Assembly: GCF_007830055.1 (NCBI RefSeq)
Contig: NZ_VLLE01000002.1
Coordinates: 1,003,953-1,067,952, forward strand
Source of the DNA: Lacibacter cauensis
Lineage (GTDB): Bacteria; Bacteroidota; Bacteroidia; Chitinophagales; Chitinophagaceae
Length of the DNA: 64,000 bases
Direction: 5' to 3'
A program made the position numbers and the translations under genes. This document shows positions 8,980-15,722 of this stretch, one piece after another (within the stretch, counting starts at the first letter, position 1; every line of letters starts with the position of its first letter). The notes beneath the pieces were generated by a model. That model was not told the origin of the DNA. It saw nothing but the letters and a program-made list of their open reading frames with translations, and searched no databases.

Positions 8980-9972
8980 TTATTGTTTCTTACCTACTTT
9001 CATCTTCCACAACGAACCATTTTTGCTTTCTATTTTCTGCAGCATCCCTTTCGCTGTCAATTCTTCCAGCATTGCTTCACTTGCTGCACGAGAAACATCC
9101 CCTAACTCAGCAAATTCTTTTGCCGTTAACGATTGAAACTTCACAAACAAATCGTTCCAGCTTTTACTGTAAGTTCTTTTACTGGCTTCGGGGTAAAGTT
9201 TTGCAACAGTGTTTGCATATACTGCATACGGTTTTGATCCGTACACCAATTCCGTACGTCCGGCTGCATCGGTAAAGAACATGCTGGGGAAACCTCTCAC
9301 AGCAAGCTTTTTTGCAAGTGCAAGATCTTCTTGAAACAACTCAACAGCTTTTCCTTCATAATCTTCTTTTAGTTGTATGCTGTTTAAACCTGCTGTTACG
9401 GCTGCAGCTGCAAGATGTTCCCAGCGTGTAATATTTTTCTTTTGCAGAAAAAGCATCGTACGCATTTCACGCAAAAAAGCAATTGCTTTTTCTTTATCCT
9501 GTAGCTGCGCAGCTTTAAATGCAACAGAAGGAGGATAAGAAGAATGCAAAGGATCTTCCAGCCAAACATCACCATCAATAGGCATATCGTAATAACCACT
9601 CACTTCATCCCAATGATGTGCCACATCCGAAGGTTTGCTGATGCCCCCACTGTTGTAACTCCAGTCGGGTAACAAGCCTCCCATTCTGTATTCAATTGCA
9701 AGAATATCGCCATACTCCAATTTCAGTTTTCGTAACTGCGGCTCAATACCCCAACAAGTAGAGCAAATGGGATCTGTATAGTAAATTACTTTGATCGGCT
9801 TTTCAACGGCCACCAATGCGTTTGTGTTGTTTGTAACCGTTTGCTGCATCGGCAATTCGCAAATGCCTGTTTCCGGATTACATAACAAAGGGTTACTGCT
9901 GTTTGTGTTTACTGTTGTGCTATCGATTGCATGTTGCGCTGTATCGTGTGCCTCACTTGTGTACTGTGCCAT
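8980..9972 (-). CDS. DsbA-family thioredoxin-like protein (FrnE/SpxH type)
   Basis: 330 residues. The thioredoxin fold begins near residue 58 with IKVIYYTDPICSTCWGIEPQ, so the redox motif is Cys70-Ser-Thr-Cys73. The CxxCWxIEPQ context resembles the FrnE/YjbH (SpxH) branch of the DsbA superfamily rather than periplasmic DsbA, and no signal peptide is present, so a cytoplasmic location is likely. The first 55 residues are polar and carry a second cysteine pair (Cys31 and Cys38 in CNPETGIC). After the thioredoxin part there is a C-terminal extension of about 70 residues that looks like a small winged-helix domain (SLTAKEFAELGDVSRAASEA). It diverges from an HxlR-type regulator 64 bases away. Thiol-disulfide or adaptor function is inferred. 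Confidence 0.82.
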   Translation of the reverse strand: MAQYTSEAHDTAQHAIDSTTVNTNSSNPLLCNPETGICELPMQQTVTNNTNALVAVEKPIKVIYYTDPICSTCWGIEPQLRKLKLEYGDILAIEYRMGGLLPDWSYNSGGISKPSDVAHHWDEVSGYYDMPIDGDVWLEDPLHSSYPPSVAFKAAQLQDKEKAIAFLREMRTMLFLQKKNITRWEHLAAAAVTAGLNSIQLKEDYEGKAVELFQEDLALAKKLAVRGFPSMFFTDAAGRTELVYGSKPYAVYANTVAKLYPEASKRTYSKSWNDLFVKFQSLTAKEFAELGDVSRAASEAMLEELTAKGMLQKIESKNGSLWKMKVGKKQ

Positions 9973-9989
9973 ATTATCGTTTAATTTTG
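9957..9989 (+). promoter_or_regulatory. Promoter of the HxlR-type regulator
   Basis: TTG at 9957-9959, 22 bases, then TAATTTTG at 9982-9989, which matches the -33/-7 consensus. It overlaps the start region of the divergent DsbA-like gene, so a regulator bound here could affect both genes. Confidence 0.5.
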
Positions 9990-10036
9990 CACAAAGTTCA
10001 ACCGGCTGTTTATGGCAAACAATAAGTCAAAAAAAG

Positions 10037-10348
10037 ATGACTACTAACAATAGCAATGAAAATGAAGCTACTTGTCCTGCACAGGCGATGTTAAAGCTGG
10101 TAGCAGGCAAATGGAAGCCGGAGATTCTTCGTCTTGCAGTGGAGCAGCCACTCCGTTTCAGCAGTCTTTTGCGTACACTCAAAGGTTCGAACAAGCAGGC
10201 AATTGCTGCAGCGTTAAAAGAACTGGAGGAAACAGGTTTATTAGAAAAAGTGGTGATCAAACAAAAGCCACTGCATATCGAATACTATCTCACCAAACAG
10301 GGACATGCGTTGATTCCTGTTCTGCAGCAACTGGAAAATATTGGTTAA
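10037..10348 (+). CDS. HxlR-family winged-helix transcriptional regulator
   Basis: About 103 residues, the normal length of the family, starting at the ATG at 10037 (MTTNNSNENEATCPAQ). The frame is open far upstream, but that part would read through the divergent gene's promoter and start. The conserved N-terminal cysteine (Cys13) precedes LKLVAGKWKPEILRLA, followed by the recognition region SLLRTLKGSNKQAIAAALKELEETGLL and the wing. In relatives such as HypR, QorR and YodB this cysteine senses reactive electrophiles or disulfide stress. The divergent DsbA-like gene is the obvious target, which suggests a small thiol-stress module; this is inference. Confidence 0.88.
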   Translation: MTTNNSNENEATCPAQAMLKLVAGKWKPEILRLAVEQPLRFSSLLRTLKGSNKQAIAAALKELEETGLLEKVVIKQKPLHIEYYLTKQGHALIPVLQQLENIG

Positions 10349-10364
10349 GCTAGTAAACAAAAAA

Positions 10365-10387
10365 GGGTAACATGTTTCATGTTACCC
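10365..10387 (-). terminator. Terminator of the heptad-repeat gene
   Basis: Perfect 10-base-pair stem GGGTAACATG/CATGTTACCC with a three-base loop. On the minus strand it is followed by T6GTTT, so it mainly stops the gene at 10427-10798; it may also stop the convergent HxlR gene. Confidence 0.78.
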
Positions 10388-10426
10388 ATGTATAGGGAAG
10401 AGTGCTCTTGCATAGGGATAGTATGT

Positions 10427-10798
10427 CTAAAAAATTCCATTGCGACGGTCTCTGCGGTCTTCCTTACGATCACGCACATCTTCACGACGATCTTTTTTAT
10501 CTTCCTTGCGATCACGCACATCTTCACGACGGTCTCTTACATCTTCCATACGATCTTTTACGCCGCCATCATGTTTTGCATCACGTACATCTTCCCTACG
10601 GTCACGAATATCTTCACGGCGATCTCTTACATCTTCCTTACGGTCACGTACATCTTCTTTACGATCCCGTACATCTTCACGACGATCGAAACGGTTTTCT
10701 CTACGGTCGAGTTTACGCTTTGCCTGGGCCGATGCTTCGTTCACTGAACCAAGGATTACTGCGGCTACTACTACGGATAAAAAGAGGGCTTTTTTCAT
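10427..10798 (-). CDS. Secreted protein built of charged heptad repeats
   Basis: 123 residues. Residues 1-25 are a clear signal peptide (MKKALFLSVVVAAVILG, cleavage near ASAQA). The mature part is almost nothing but a seven-residue repeat of consensus DRREDVR or DRKEDVR, about a dozen copies, broken once by DAKHDGGVK. The composition is dominated by Arg, Asp, Glu and Lys, with one hydrophobic residue (Val or Ile) per heptad. This pattern favours a long single alpha helix stabilised by salt bridges, or a weak coiled coil, in the periplasm. No cysteine, catalytic motif or anchor is present. I do not recognise a functional family. All frames across this region stay open because of the repeat; the signal peptide and the terminator identify this strand. 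Confidence 0.78.
   Translation of the reverse strand: MKKALFLSVVVAAVILGSVNEASAQAKRKLDRRENRFDRREDVRDRKEDVRDRKEDVRDRREDIRDRREDVRDAKHDGGVKDRMEDVRDRREDVRDRKEDKKDRREDVRDRKEDRRDRRNGIF
10430..10711 (-). repeat. 21-base tandem repeats coding the heptads
   Basis: Imperfect tandem units of 21 bases, each coding one DR(R/K)EDVR heptad. Units differ mainly at synonymous or Arg/Lys positions, so they are not recent identical copies throughout. There are no unique spacers, so this is not a CRISPR array. Confidence 0.75.
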
Positions 10799-10913
10799 GT
10801 GTTTATTTTTTGTTGTTTTTAATTGTCACATTGTATAAACATTAAAAATTATTATTAAAGCGTCTGTATGACGGCACGATAATTTTTAATGTTTATTTCA
10901 TGTGTTTATTTTT
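10793..10913. repeat. Direct repeat and inverted repeat around the heptad-gene start
   Basis: An exact 18-base direct repeat, TTTCATGTGTTTATTTTT, lies at 10793-10810 and again at 10896-10913. The first copy contains the start codon and upstream bases of the heptad-repeat gene (minus strand); the second contains the same ATG context but runs into a stop after two codons. Between them is a 16-base inverted repeat, AAACATTAAAAATTAT (10837-10852) and its complement (10879-10894), with a small CGTC/GACG hairpin in the loop. It may be a remnant of a duplicated start or a small mobile element; no transposase is nearby. Confidence 0.6.
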
Positions 10914-11055
10914 ATTTGGTTAATGATTTTTGATGCATTTATTTTCTTTACTTGCATTTGTGTATAAGAGACCTGCAGACAAAATGAAGGTTTAAAATCA
11001 ACTGCAGTTTTTTTTTTAAAACACCCTACATTCACTACTCCTTAACAATACAAGC

Positions 11056-12096
11056 ATGATCAACAGAAGACGTTTTTTACAACTTACCGGCCTGTCGGCC
11101 ACACTTGTCGGCACCAAAGGTTTTGCCGCAACAGCAGCGCCTGCCAAAGGTCCGTTGGTAGTTTCTACATGGGCACATAACATGAAAGCAAACAAAGCGG
11201 CCTGGGAGGTTTTAAGCAAAGGAGGTTATGCATTGGATGCGGTGGTTACAGGTGTAATGGTACCCGAAGCAGACCCAAGCGATAACAGTGTTGGCTACGG
11301 TGGCTTACCCGACAGAGATGGAAAAGTAACGGTTGATTCGTGTGTGATGAATGAAAAAGGACAGTGCGGTGCAGTAATGGCACTTGAAGATATTTTACAT
11401 CCGGTACAGGTAGCCCGTTTGGTGATGGAAAAAACGCCGCATGTGCAATTGGTTGGCGAAGGTGCATTGAAGTTTGCTTTATCGCAAGGCTTTAAACGTA
11501 CCAACCTGCTTACTCCCGAAAGCGAACAAGCGTGGAAAGAGTGGTTGAAAACATCCAACTACGATCCGTTACGAACAGTAAAAGAACTGGAAGAAAAACT
11601 GAAACGTGAAGGCTACGAAAAACAGGAAGCCATGTTGTACAAATGGCCAAGTGAAGTATTAAACCACGATACCATTGGTATGATTGCGCTGGATGCAAAA
11701 GGGAATCTTTGCGGTGCATGTACTACCAGCGGTATGGCGTTTAAAATGGATGGACGTGTAGGCGACTCTCCGATTATTGGTGCCGGTTTATTTGTAGATA
11801 ATGAAGTTGGTGCAGCATCGGCAACAGGTGTGGGCGAAGAAATGGTAAAAATCTGTGGTTCGCATACAGTGGTTGAAATGATGCGCCACGGTGCAAGCCC
11901 CGAAGCTGCGTGTAAAGAAGCCATCCGTCGTATTGTGAAAAACAACGGCGTAAATGCAAAGAATGTACAGGCTTGCTTTATTGCCATTAACAAAAAAGGT
12001 GAATACGGTGGTTATTCTGTTATGAAAAACTTTTCGATGGCAATACGCAACAACAGTATTGAAAAATCGATGAATACAAAAAGCTGGTTCAGTTAA
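11056..12096 (+). CDS. N4-(beta-N-acetylglucosaminyl)-L-asparaginase (glycosylasparaginase)
   Basis: 346 residues, an Ntn hydrolase that splits the bond between asparagine and N-acetylglucosamine in glycoprotein remnants. The N-terminus NRRRFLQLTGLSATLVG looks like a twin-arginine export signal, so the enzyme is probably folded before export to the periplasm. The self-processing site is NHDTIGMIALD, with Thr206 as the expected nucleophile after cleavage. The downstream segments CGACTTSGMAFKMDGRVGDS and GAGLFVDNEVGAASATGVGE bind substrate in characterised homologues. Length and motif order fit the family well. It is followed in the same direction by cutC after 77 bases, so the two may be cotranscribed. 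Confidence 0.92.
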   Translation: MINRRRFLQLTGLSATLVGTKGFAATAAPAKGPLVVSTWAHNMKANKAAWEVLSKGGYALDAVVTGVMVPEADPSDNSVGYGGLPDRDGKVTVDSCVMNEKGQCGAVMALEDILHPVQVARLVMEKTPHVQLVGEGALKFALSQGFKRTNLLTPESEQAWKEWLKTSNYDPLRTVKELEEKLKREGYEKQEAMLYKWPSEVLNHDTIGMIALDAKGNLCGACTTSGMAFKMDGRVGDSPIIGAGLFVDNEVGAASATGVGEEMVKICGSHTVVEMMRHGASPEAACKEAIRRIVKNNGVNAKNVQACFIAINKKGEYGGYSVMKNFSMAIRNNSIEKSMNTKSWFS

Positions 12097-12173
12097 ACAG
12101 TTGCTGGTTTATGGTTTGTTGTTTCTTGTTAAACACCCCAACTATAAACCTATAAACTATAAACATTTTTATT

Positions 12174-12911
12174 GTGCATTATAAACTAGAAGTAATTGCC
12201 TTCAGCATCGAATCGTGCAGCATCATTCAAAAAGCAGGGGCACATCGTATAGAACTATGTGATAATCCCGGCGAAGGAGGCACTACCCCATCGTACGGCA
12301 TGATCAAAAAAGCAAGAGCACTGGCATCGATTGAACTGTACACGATGATCCGTCCACGTGGTGGTGACTTTCTTTATAGTGCCGATGAGTTTGCTGCGAT
12401 GAAAGAAGACATTCATCTCTGCAAACAACTGGGCTGCGATGGTGTGGTGTTTGGTTTATTAAATGCAGATGGCACTGTTGATAAAGCCCGTACAGCAACA
12501 CTGGTTGAACTGGCCTACCCGATGGGCGTTACCTTCCATCGTGCATTCGACCGTACAAGAGATGCACTGGAAGCATTGGATACATTGATTGAACTTGGTT
12601 GCGAACGTGTGCTTACTTCCGGTTTACACCCCAACATAACTGCAGGTAAGGAAACATTAAAGCAATTGATTACTGCAGCAGATGAGCGTATCATCATCAT
12701 GCCCGGCAGTGGTGTACGGCATACCAACCTTGCAGAGCTTGCACAGTTTACCGGTGCAGTAGAACTGCATACTTCCGCACGAACCAATCTTGCAAGCGGC
12801 ATGAACTACCTGAACAAACAGATGAACGAAGACCTCTCGTCTGTTACGGTTGATGAAGCCGAAGTAATTGCCTGCGTACAGGTATTAAACCAACTGCAAC
12901 AAACTTCTTAA
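12174..12911 (+). CDS. cutC: CutC family protein
   Basis: 245 residues forming a TIM-barrel of the CutC family, long called a copper homeostasis protein although its direct role in copper handling is disputed. The signature IESCSIIQKAGAHRIELCDN is at the N-terminus, followed by GGTTPSYGMIKKA, MIRPRGGDF and VTFHRAFD, all typical. The frame starts at a GTG at 12174 with no in-frame ATG close by, and the sequence VHYKLEVIAFSIESC lines up with the usual family start, so a GTG start is likely. It is cytoplasmic. Confidence 0.9.
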   Translation: MHYKLEVIAFSIESCSIIQKAGAHRIELCDNPGEGGTTPSYGMIKKARALASIELYTMIRPRGGDFLYSADEFAAMKEDIHLCKQLGCDGVVFGLLNADGTVDKARTATLVELAYPMGVTFHRAFDRTRDALEALDTLIELGCERVLTSGLHPNITAGKETLKQLITAADERIIIMPGSGVRHTNLAELAQFTGAVELHTSARTNLASGMNYLNKQMNEDLSSVTVDEAEVIACVQVLNQLQQTS

Positions 12912-13049
12912 CCTCAGCCTCAAACTTTTTAAACTCTTTCTACTTTTTCAAACTCTTAAGCTTTACTTTTTCACTTTTTTATCTCTCAGCGACTGAACCT
13001 CCGTGAAGAAATACTAACCGAACACAACAAAGCACAGGCGCAGAAGATT

Positions 13050-13517
13050 GTGCAATGGATCGGCACATCGCAAAAGCGGATGGATGAACTGCTGCATTTG
13101 TTTATAACCGATGAATACCGTGTGGTACAACGTGCAGCCTGGCCCATTGGTTTGCTGGCCGAAACACAACCACAACTGCTGCAAAAACATTTGCCGCTGT
13201 TGGTAAGCTTATTACGCAAGCCCGGTTTGCACAATGCTGTGCGCCGCAACATCACCCGCATTTTACAGTACCTGCAAATACCCGAAGAACTGAAAGGCGA
13301 AGTAATGGATGCCTGCTTTTCGTTTATCTGCGATGTGCAGGAGAAAGCTGCTGTAAAAGCATTTTCATTAACGATACTTGAACAGCTGTCTAAGGAATAC
13401 CCTGAAATACTTCCTGAAATTATTACGGTTATTGAAGAACGCTGGGAATATGAAACAGCAGCGTTTCATTCGAGGGCGAGGAAGATATTGAAGAAGAATA
13501 AAAAACAAAGCATATAG
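13050..13517 (+). CDS. HEAT-repeat-like helical protein
   Basis: At least 155 residues of paired amphipathic helices typical of HEAT or armadillo-like repeats (VVQRAAWPIGLLAETQPQLL, LLRKPGLHNAVRRNITRIL, KAAVKAFSLTILEQLSKEYP). The first ordinary start codon in frame is the GTG at 13050. The frame is open back to 12960, and the bases from 12993 read LNLREEILTEHNKAQAQKIV, which looks like the genuine first helix. The true start may therefore be an unusual codon such as the CTG at 12993. No ATG, GTG or TTG occurs in frame in that stretch. No catalytic motif is seen; a scaffold or binding role is inferred. The stop codon overlaps the hairpin at 13512-13532. Confidence 0.7.
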   Translation: MQWIGTSQKRMDELLHLFITDEYRVVQRAAWPIGLLAETQPQLLQKHLPLLVSLLRKPGLHNAVRRNITRILQYLQIPEELKGEVMDACFSFICDVQEKAAVKAFSLTILEQLSKEYPEILPEIITVIEERWEYETAAFHSRARKILKKNKKQSI

Positions 13518-13532
13518 AGGCTACCTCTATAT
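13512..13532 (+). terminator. Possible terminator overlapping the HEAT-protein stop codon
   Basis: Perfect nine-base-pair stem ATATAGAGG/CCTCTATAT with a three-base loop, followed by an AT-rich run (AATTAATTTTAAT). It is weakly GC-paired, so termination may be partial. Confidence 0.45.
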
Positions 13533-13557
13533 AATTAATTTTAATAAAAAAGATAAC

Positions 13558-14195
13558 ATGCAATATTTGATATCTAGATTTAATAAAGACGGAATAAATA
13601 GATACAAAGAAATAGGTTTCAGGCTTCTTTTTTACAATTCCTACATTAAACAAATAGAAAAACTAATTGAATCTTCGCTACAGGATATAGAAAAAAATGA
13701 ACTTATTCCAAGCGAATCTATTGCGCATAAATACGCAACGTTGCAGTATTCTCATTATAAAGACATTTACTTTGAATCACTAATCATCGCAATGTATTCA
13801 TTTTGCGAGACTAGCTTATTCTCCTTATGCAAGGTTCTCGAAAAAGATCAGAAAATAAAAGTATCAGATTTTTGGGGGGGAAGGGTATTTTCAAATACAA
13901 GCAATATTTGGAAAAAGTAATCGACTTAAACTTTTCCGCCATTGCTACAGAGTGGGAGCTATTACTACAATACAATAAACTTAGGAATCAGCTGGTACAT
14001 TCTTCAGAAAAAAGAAAAATTACAAAGGAGCTAGAGGAATCTGTTAAAAAAATAAACGGAGTAGAAATTATAAAAAATGAATTTGGCACAGAATTTTTCT
14101 TCGCAAATATTTTTGCGTTAACAGATTTAAGAAATATAATTGAAAAAATATTAGACCATCTAAACTTTGAAAAATCCAACTCAAAAACAGAGTAA
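13558..14195 (+). pseudogene. HEPN-type protein gene with a poly-G frameshift
   Basis: Two overlapping frames (13558-13920 and the frame that ends at 14195) together make one protein of about 212 residues. The break is at a run of seven G at 13874-13880: adding one G joins SDFWG directly to GKGIFKYKQYLEKV and restores a continuous helical protein. The second half contains RNQLVHSS, the R-x4-H motif of HEPN domains, which in toxins and some defence proteins act as RNases. The gene is clearly richer in A and T, and in AT-ending codons, than its neighbours, which suggests recent acquisition. It may be a dead gene, a phase-variable gene switched by the G tract, a slippage-decoded gene, or a sequencing error. 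No antitoxin-like partner is beside it. Confidence 0.6.
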
Positions 14196-14262
14196 TATAT
14201 TTGCCTTCAATTACTTTATCTCTCTTGCTTAGGTCTCTGACCAATTACCATAGCGCACTAAC

Positions 14263-14292
14263 GCCCTGGTTCTTGTCGCCACGAACCAAGGC
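14263..14292. other. Imperfect hairpin in the intergenic region
   Basis: Arms CCCTGGTTC and GAACCAAGG pair with one mismatch around a ten-base loop, in the 160-base gap between the HEPN-type gene and the next gene. It has no strong U-tract, so a terminator role is uncertain. Confidence 0.35.
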
Positions 14293-14355
14293 AACAATAA
14301 CCTTTACTTTCATTCTCTTTATTTCATTGTATTTTAATCCGACAAACCTTCACAC

Positions 14356-14931
14356 TTGATCGATTTCAGCAATATCAAAAACTTTACCACTCCCCGTCCC
14401 AATCAATGCTCTGTGTTTGGCACGGCTGCGGAGTTTGATGCTTTACCCGAAACGCACAAAGCACAGATCTTTTTCCTTGATACAACTGCCCGTAAATTTC
14501 TGTATGAGTTTATTGATCATGCCTGTTTGTTATCGGATGGTGGCTGGGCTCCGTTTTCGTACAAAAATTATAAGATCATTGAACAGTTTGAACATGCAGT
14601 TGATGTACAGGAAAATATTCCTTTGCTGAAAAAATGGATGTACAACCGGGGCATTCCCTTCGGCAATTATGTATTTGTATTAACCGACAGTAACGAACAG
14701 CCCTTGCTGATGACCTGGAAAATGGCGATCAAATATGCATTCGATCTTTTTCTGATTGGCGATACACTCATCTTCGATCCTACGATCAACTGGGCAGTGT
14801 ACAACTACCACGAAGGAAAGCTGTTCTTTGCCAAAGACAATATCTACGACCCCTCAGAAATGGAGCGGTATGTACAGGAATTGAACGAACGCAAGAAAAA
14901 ATATCCGCAGTTCAGGCATCCGTTTTTATAG
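14356..14931 (+). CDS. Hypothetical protein, unknown family
   Basis: 191 residues with ordinary composition for this genome, no signal peptide and no membrane segment, so probably cytoplasmic. The frame opens with TTG at 14356 (LIDFSNIKNFTTPRPNQ); an internal ATG start is possible but would remove well-structured sequence. Visible features are a hydrophobic core rich in aromatic residues (FAYDLFLIGDTLIF-like strand, TINWAVYNYHEGKLFFAKD) and a charged C-terminal helix (ELNERKKKYPQF). I recognise no motif or family. It is convergent with the DUF2071 gene 23 bases away. Confidence 0.72.
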   Translation: MIDFSNIKNFTTPRPNQCSVFGTAAEFDALPETHKAQIFFLDTTARKFLYEFIDHACLLSDGGWAPFSYKNYKIIEQFEHAVDVQENIPLLKKWMYNRGIPFGNYVFVLTDSNEQPLLMTWKMAIKYAFDLFLIGDTLIFDPTINWAVYNYHEGKLFFAKDNIYDPSEMERYVQELNERKKKYPQFRHPFL

Positions 14932-14954
14932 AAAGAAGAGACAGCCGAATTACA

Positions 14955-15659
14955 TCAAAGAATCTTTCGATCGTATACGCTCACTGCCGATCCTTCGGCA
15001 ACAAACAACGAATCGGGCTGCACATCATTTAAAAAAGCAAATGCATCGCCATACAATTGTTGAAAATCGATTGTAAAAGAAAAATTCGTAACCGGGTAAA
15101 TATTCCAGCGGGGGTGTTCTACTTTGTATTCACCTGTACGAAAAGCAGACAATGATGTGTAACCCCAGTAATGTTCAAAAATAAATTCTTCCTTGCTGCC
15201 TGCTACAATCGGTTGTACAATACCGGCTGTTTCTACGTTTAATTTGTGTTGCAGTTGTCTGCCCCATTCGAAATGCAGGAAACGGGAGGTAGTATGTTCT
15301 ACTTTACTTTTAATAGGTGTGTAGGTATACTTCTCTTTGTAAAAAAGTTTCGCTACCCATGCAATAGCCGGCTTGGGAACGAGTTCGCTAATGAACACCA
15401 CGCCTCTTTTTACTTCATTCCCCTCTTTATAGCGTACATAAAAACGCAGGTTAATTTCTGCAAAGTCTCTGTGAAAAGGAAAACCGATACCTTTTACTTT
15501 GGTGTTGAGAAAATGAAAAGCAACAAAGCTTACATAACATTTTCCTTCAAACGCATCCAGTTCCACATCCTTTGGCAAATAAGGTTTCAACACATCCTCC
15601 GATACCACAAAATTCATCATCACCAGGTTTCGCCATTCGGCTGTAAGAAATGCCTTCAT
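14955..15659 (-). CDS. DUF2071 (YqjF-like) protein
   Basis: 234 residues, matching the length and pattern of DUF2071 proteins: an N-terminal AEWRNLVMMNFVVSEDVLKPYLP segment and later YVSFVAFHFLNTKVKGIGFPF, with the conserved aromatic and proline positions. The fold in relatives is related to acetoacetate decarboxylase-like proteins, but no enzymatic role has been shown that I know of. It is cytoplasmic, with no signal peptide. It lies 63 bases downstream of the type II NADH dehydrogenase gene in the same direction and may be cotranscribed with it. Confidence 0.82.
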   Translation of the reverse strand: MKAFLTAEWRNLVMMNFVVSEDVLKPYLPKDVELDAFEGKCYVSFVAFHFLNTKVKGIGFPFHRDFAEINLRFYVRYKEGNEVKRGVVFISELVPKPAIAWVAKLFYKEKYTYTPIKSKVEHTTSRFLHFEWGRQLQHKLNVETAGIVQPIVAGSKEEFIFEHYWGYTSLSAFRTGEYKVEHPRWNIYPVTNFSFTIDFQQLYGDAFAFLNDVQPDSLFVAEGSAVSVYDRKIL

Positions 15660-15722
15660 ACAATTTGTTTACTGTTTAATTCGTACCATACACTAACAAG
15701 CAACAGACAAGGATGTTTGTTT

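Noticed and set aside
10430-10711. Tandem repeats that resemble a CRISPR array at first sight
   Set aside because: No unique spacers between units, repeat length 21 bases, and each unit codes a heptad of one protein.
10379-10845. Three long overlapping plus-strand frames across the heptad-repeat gene
   Set aside because: The 21-base repeat keeps all frames open. Only the minus strand has a signal peptide, a sensible start and its own terminator.
12110-12165. Near repeats of the kind CTATAAAC before cutC
   Set aside because: Short AT-rich repeats without dyad or spacing pattern; probably low-complexity spacer.
13558-14195. A toxin-antitoxin pair around the HEPN-type gene
   Set aside because: No MNT nucleotidyltransferase or other antitoxin-like gene is adjacent; neighbours are a HEAT-like protein and an unknown protein of ordinary composition.
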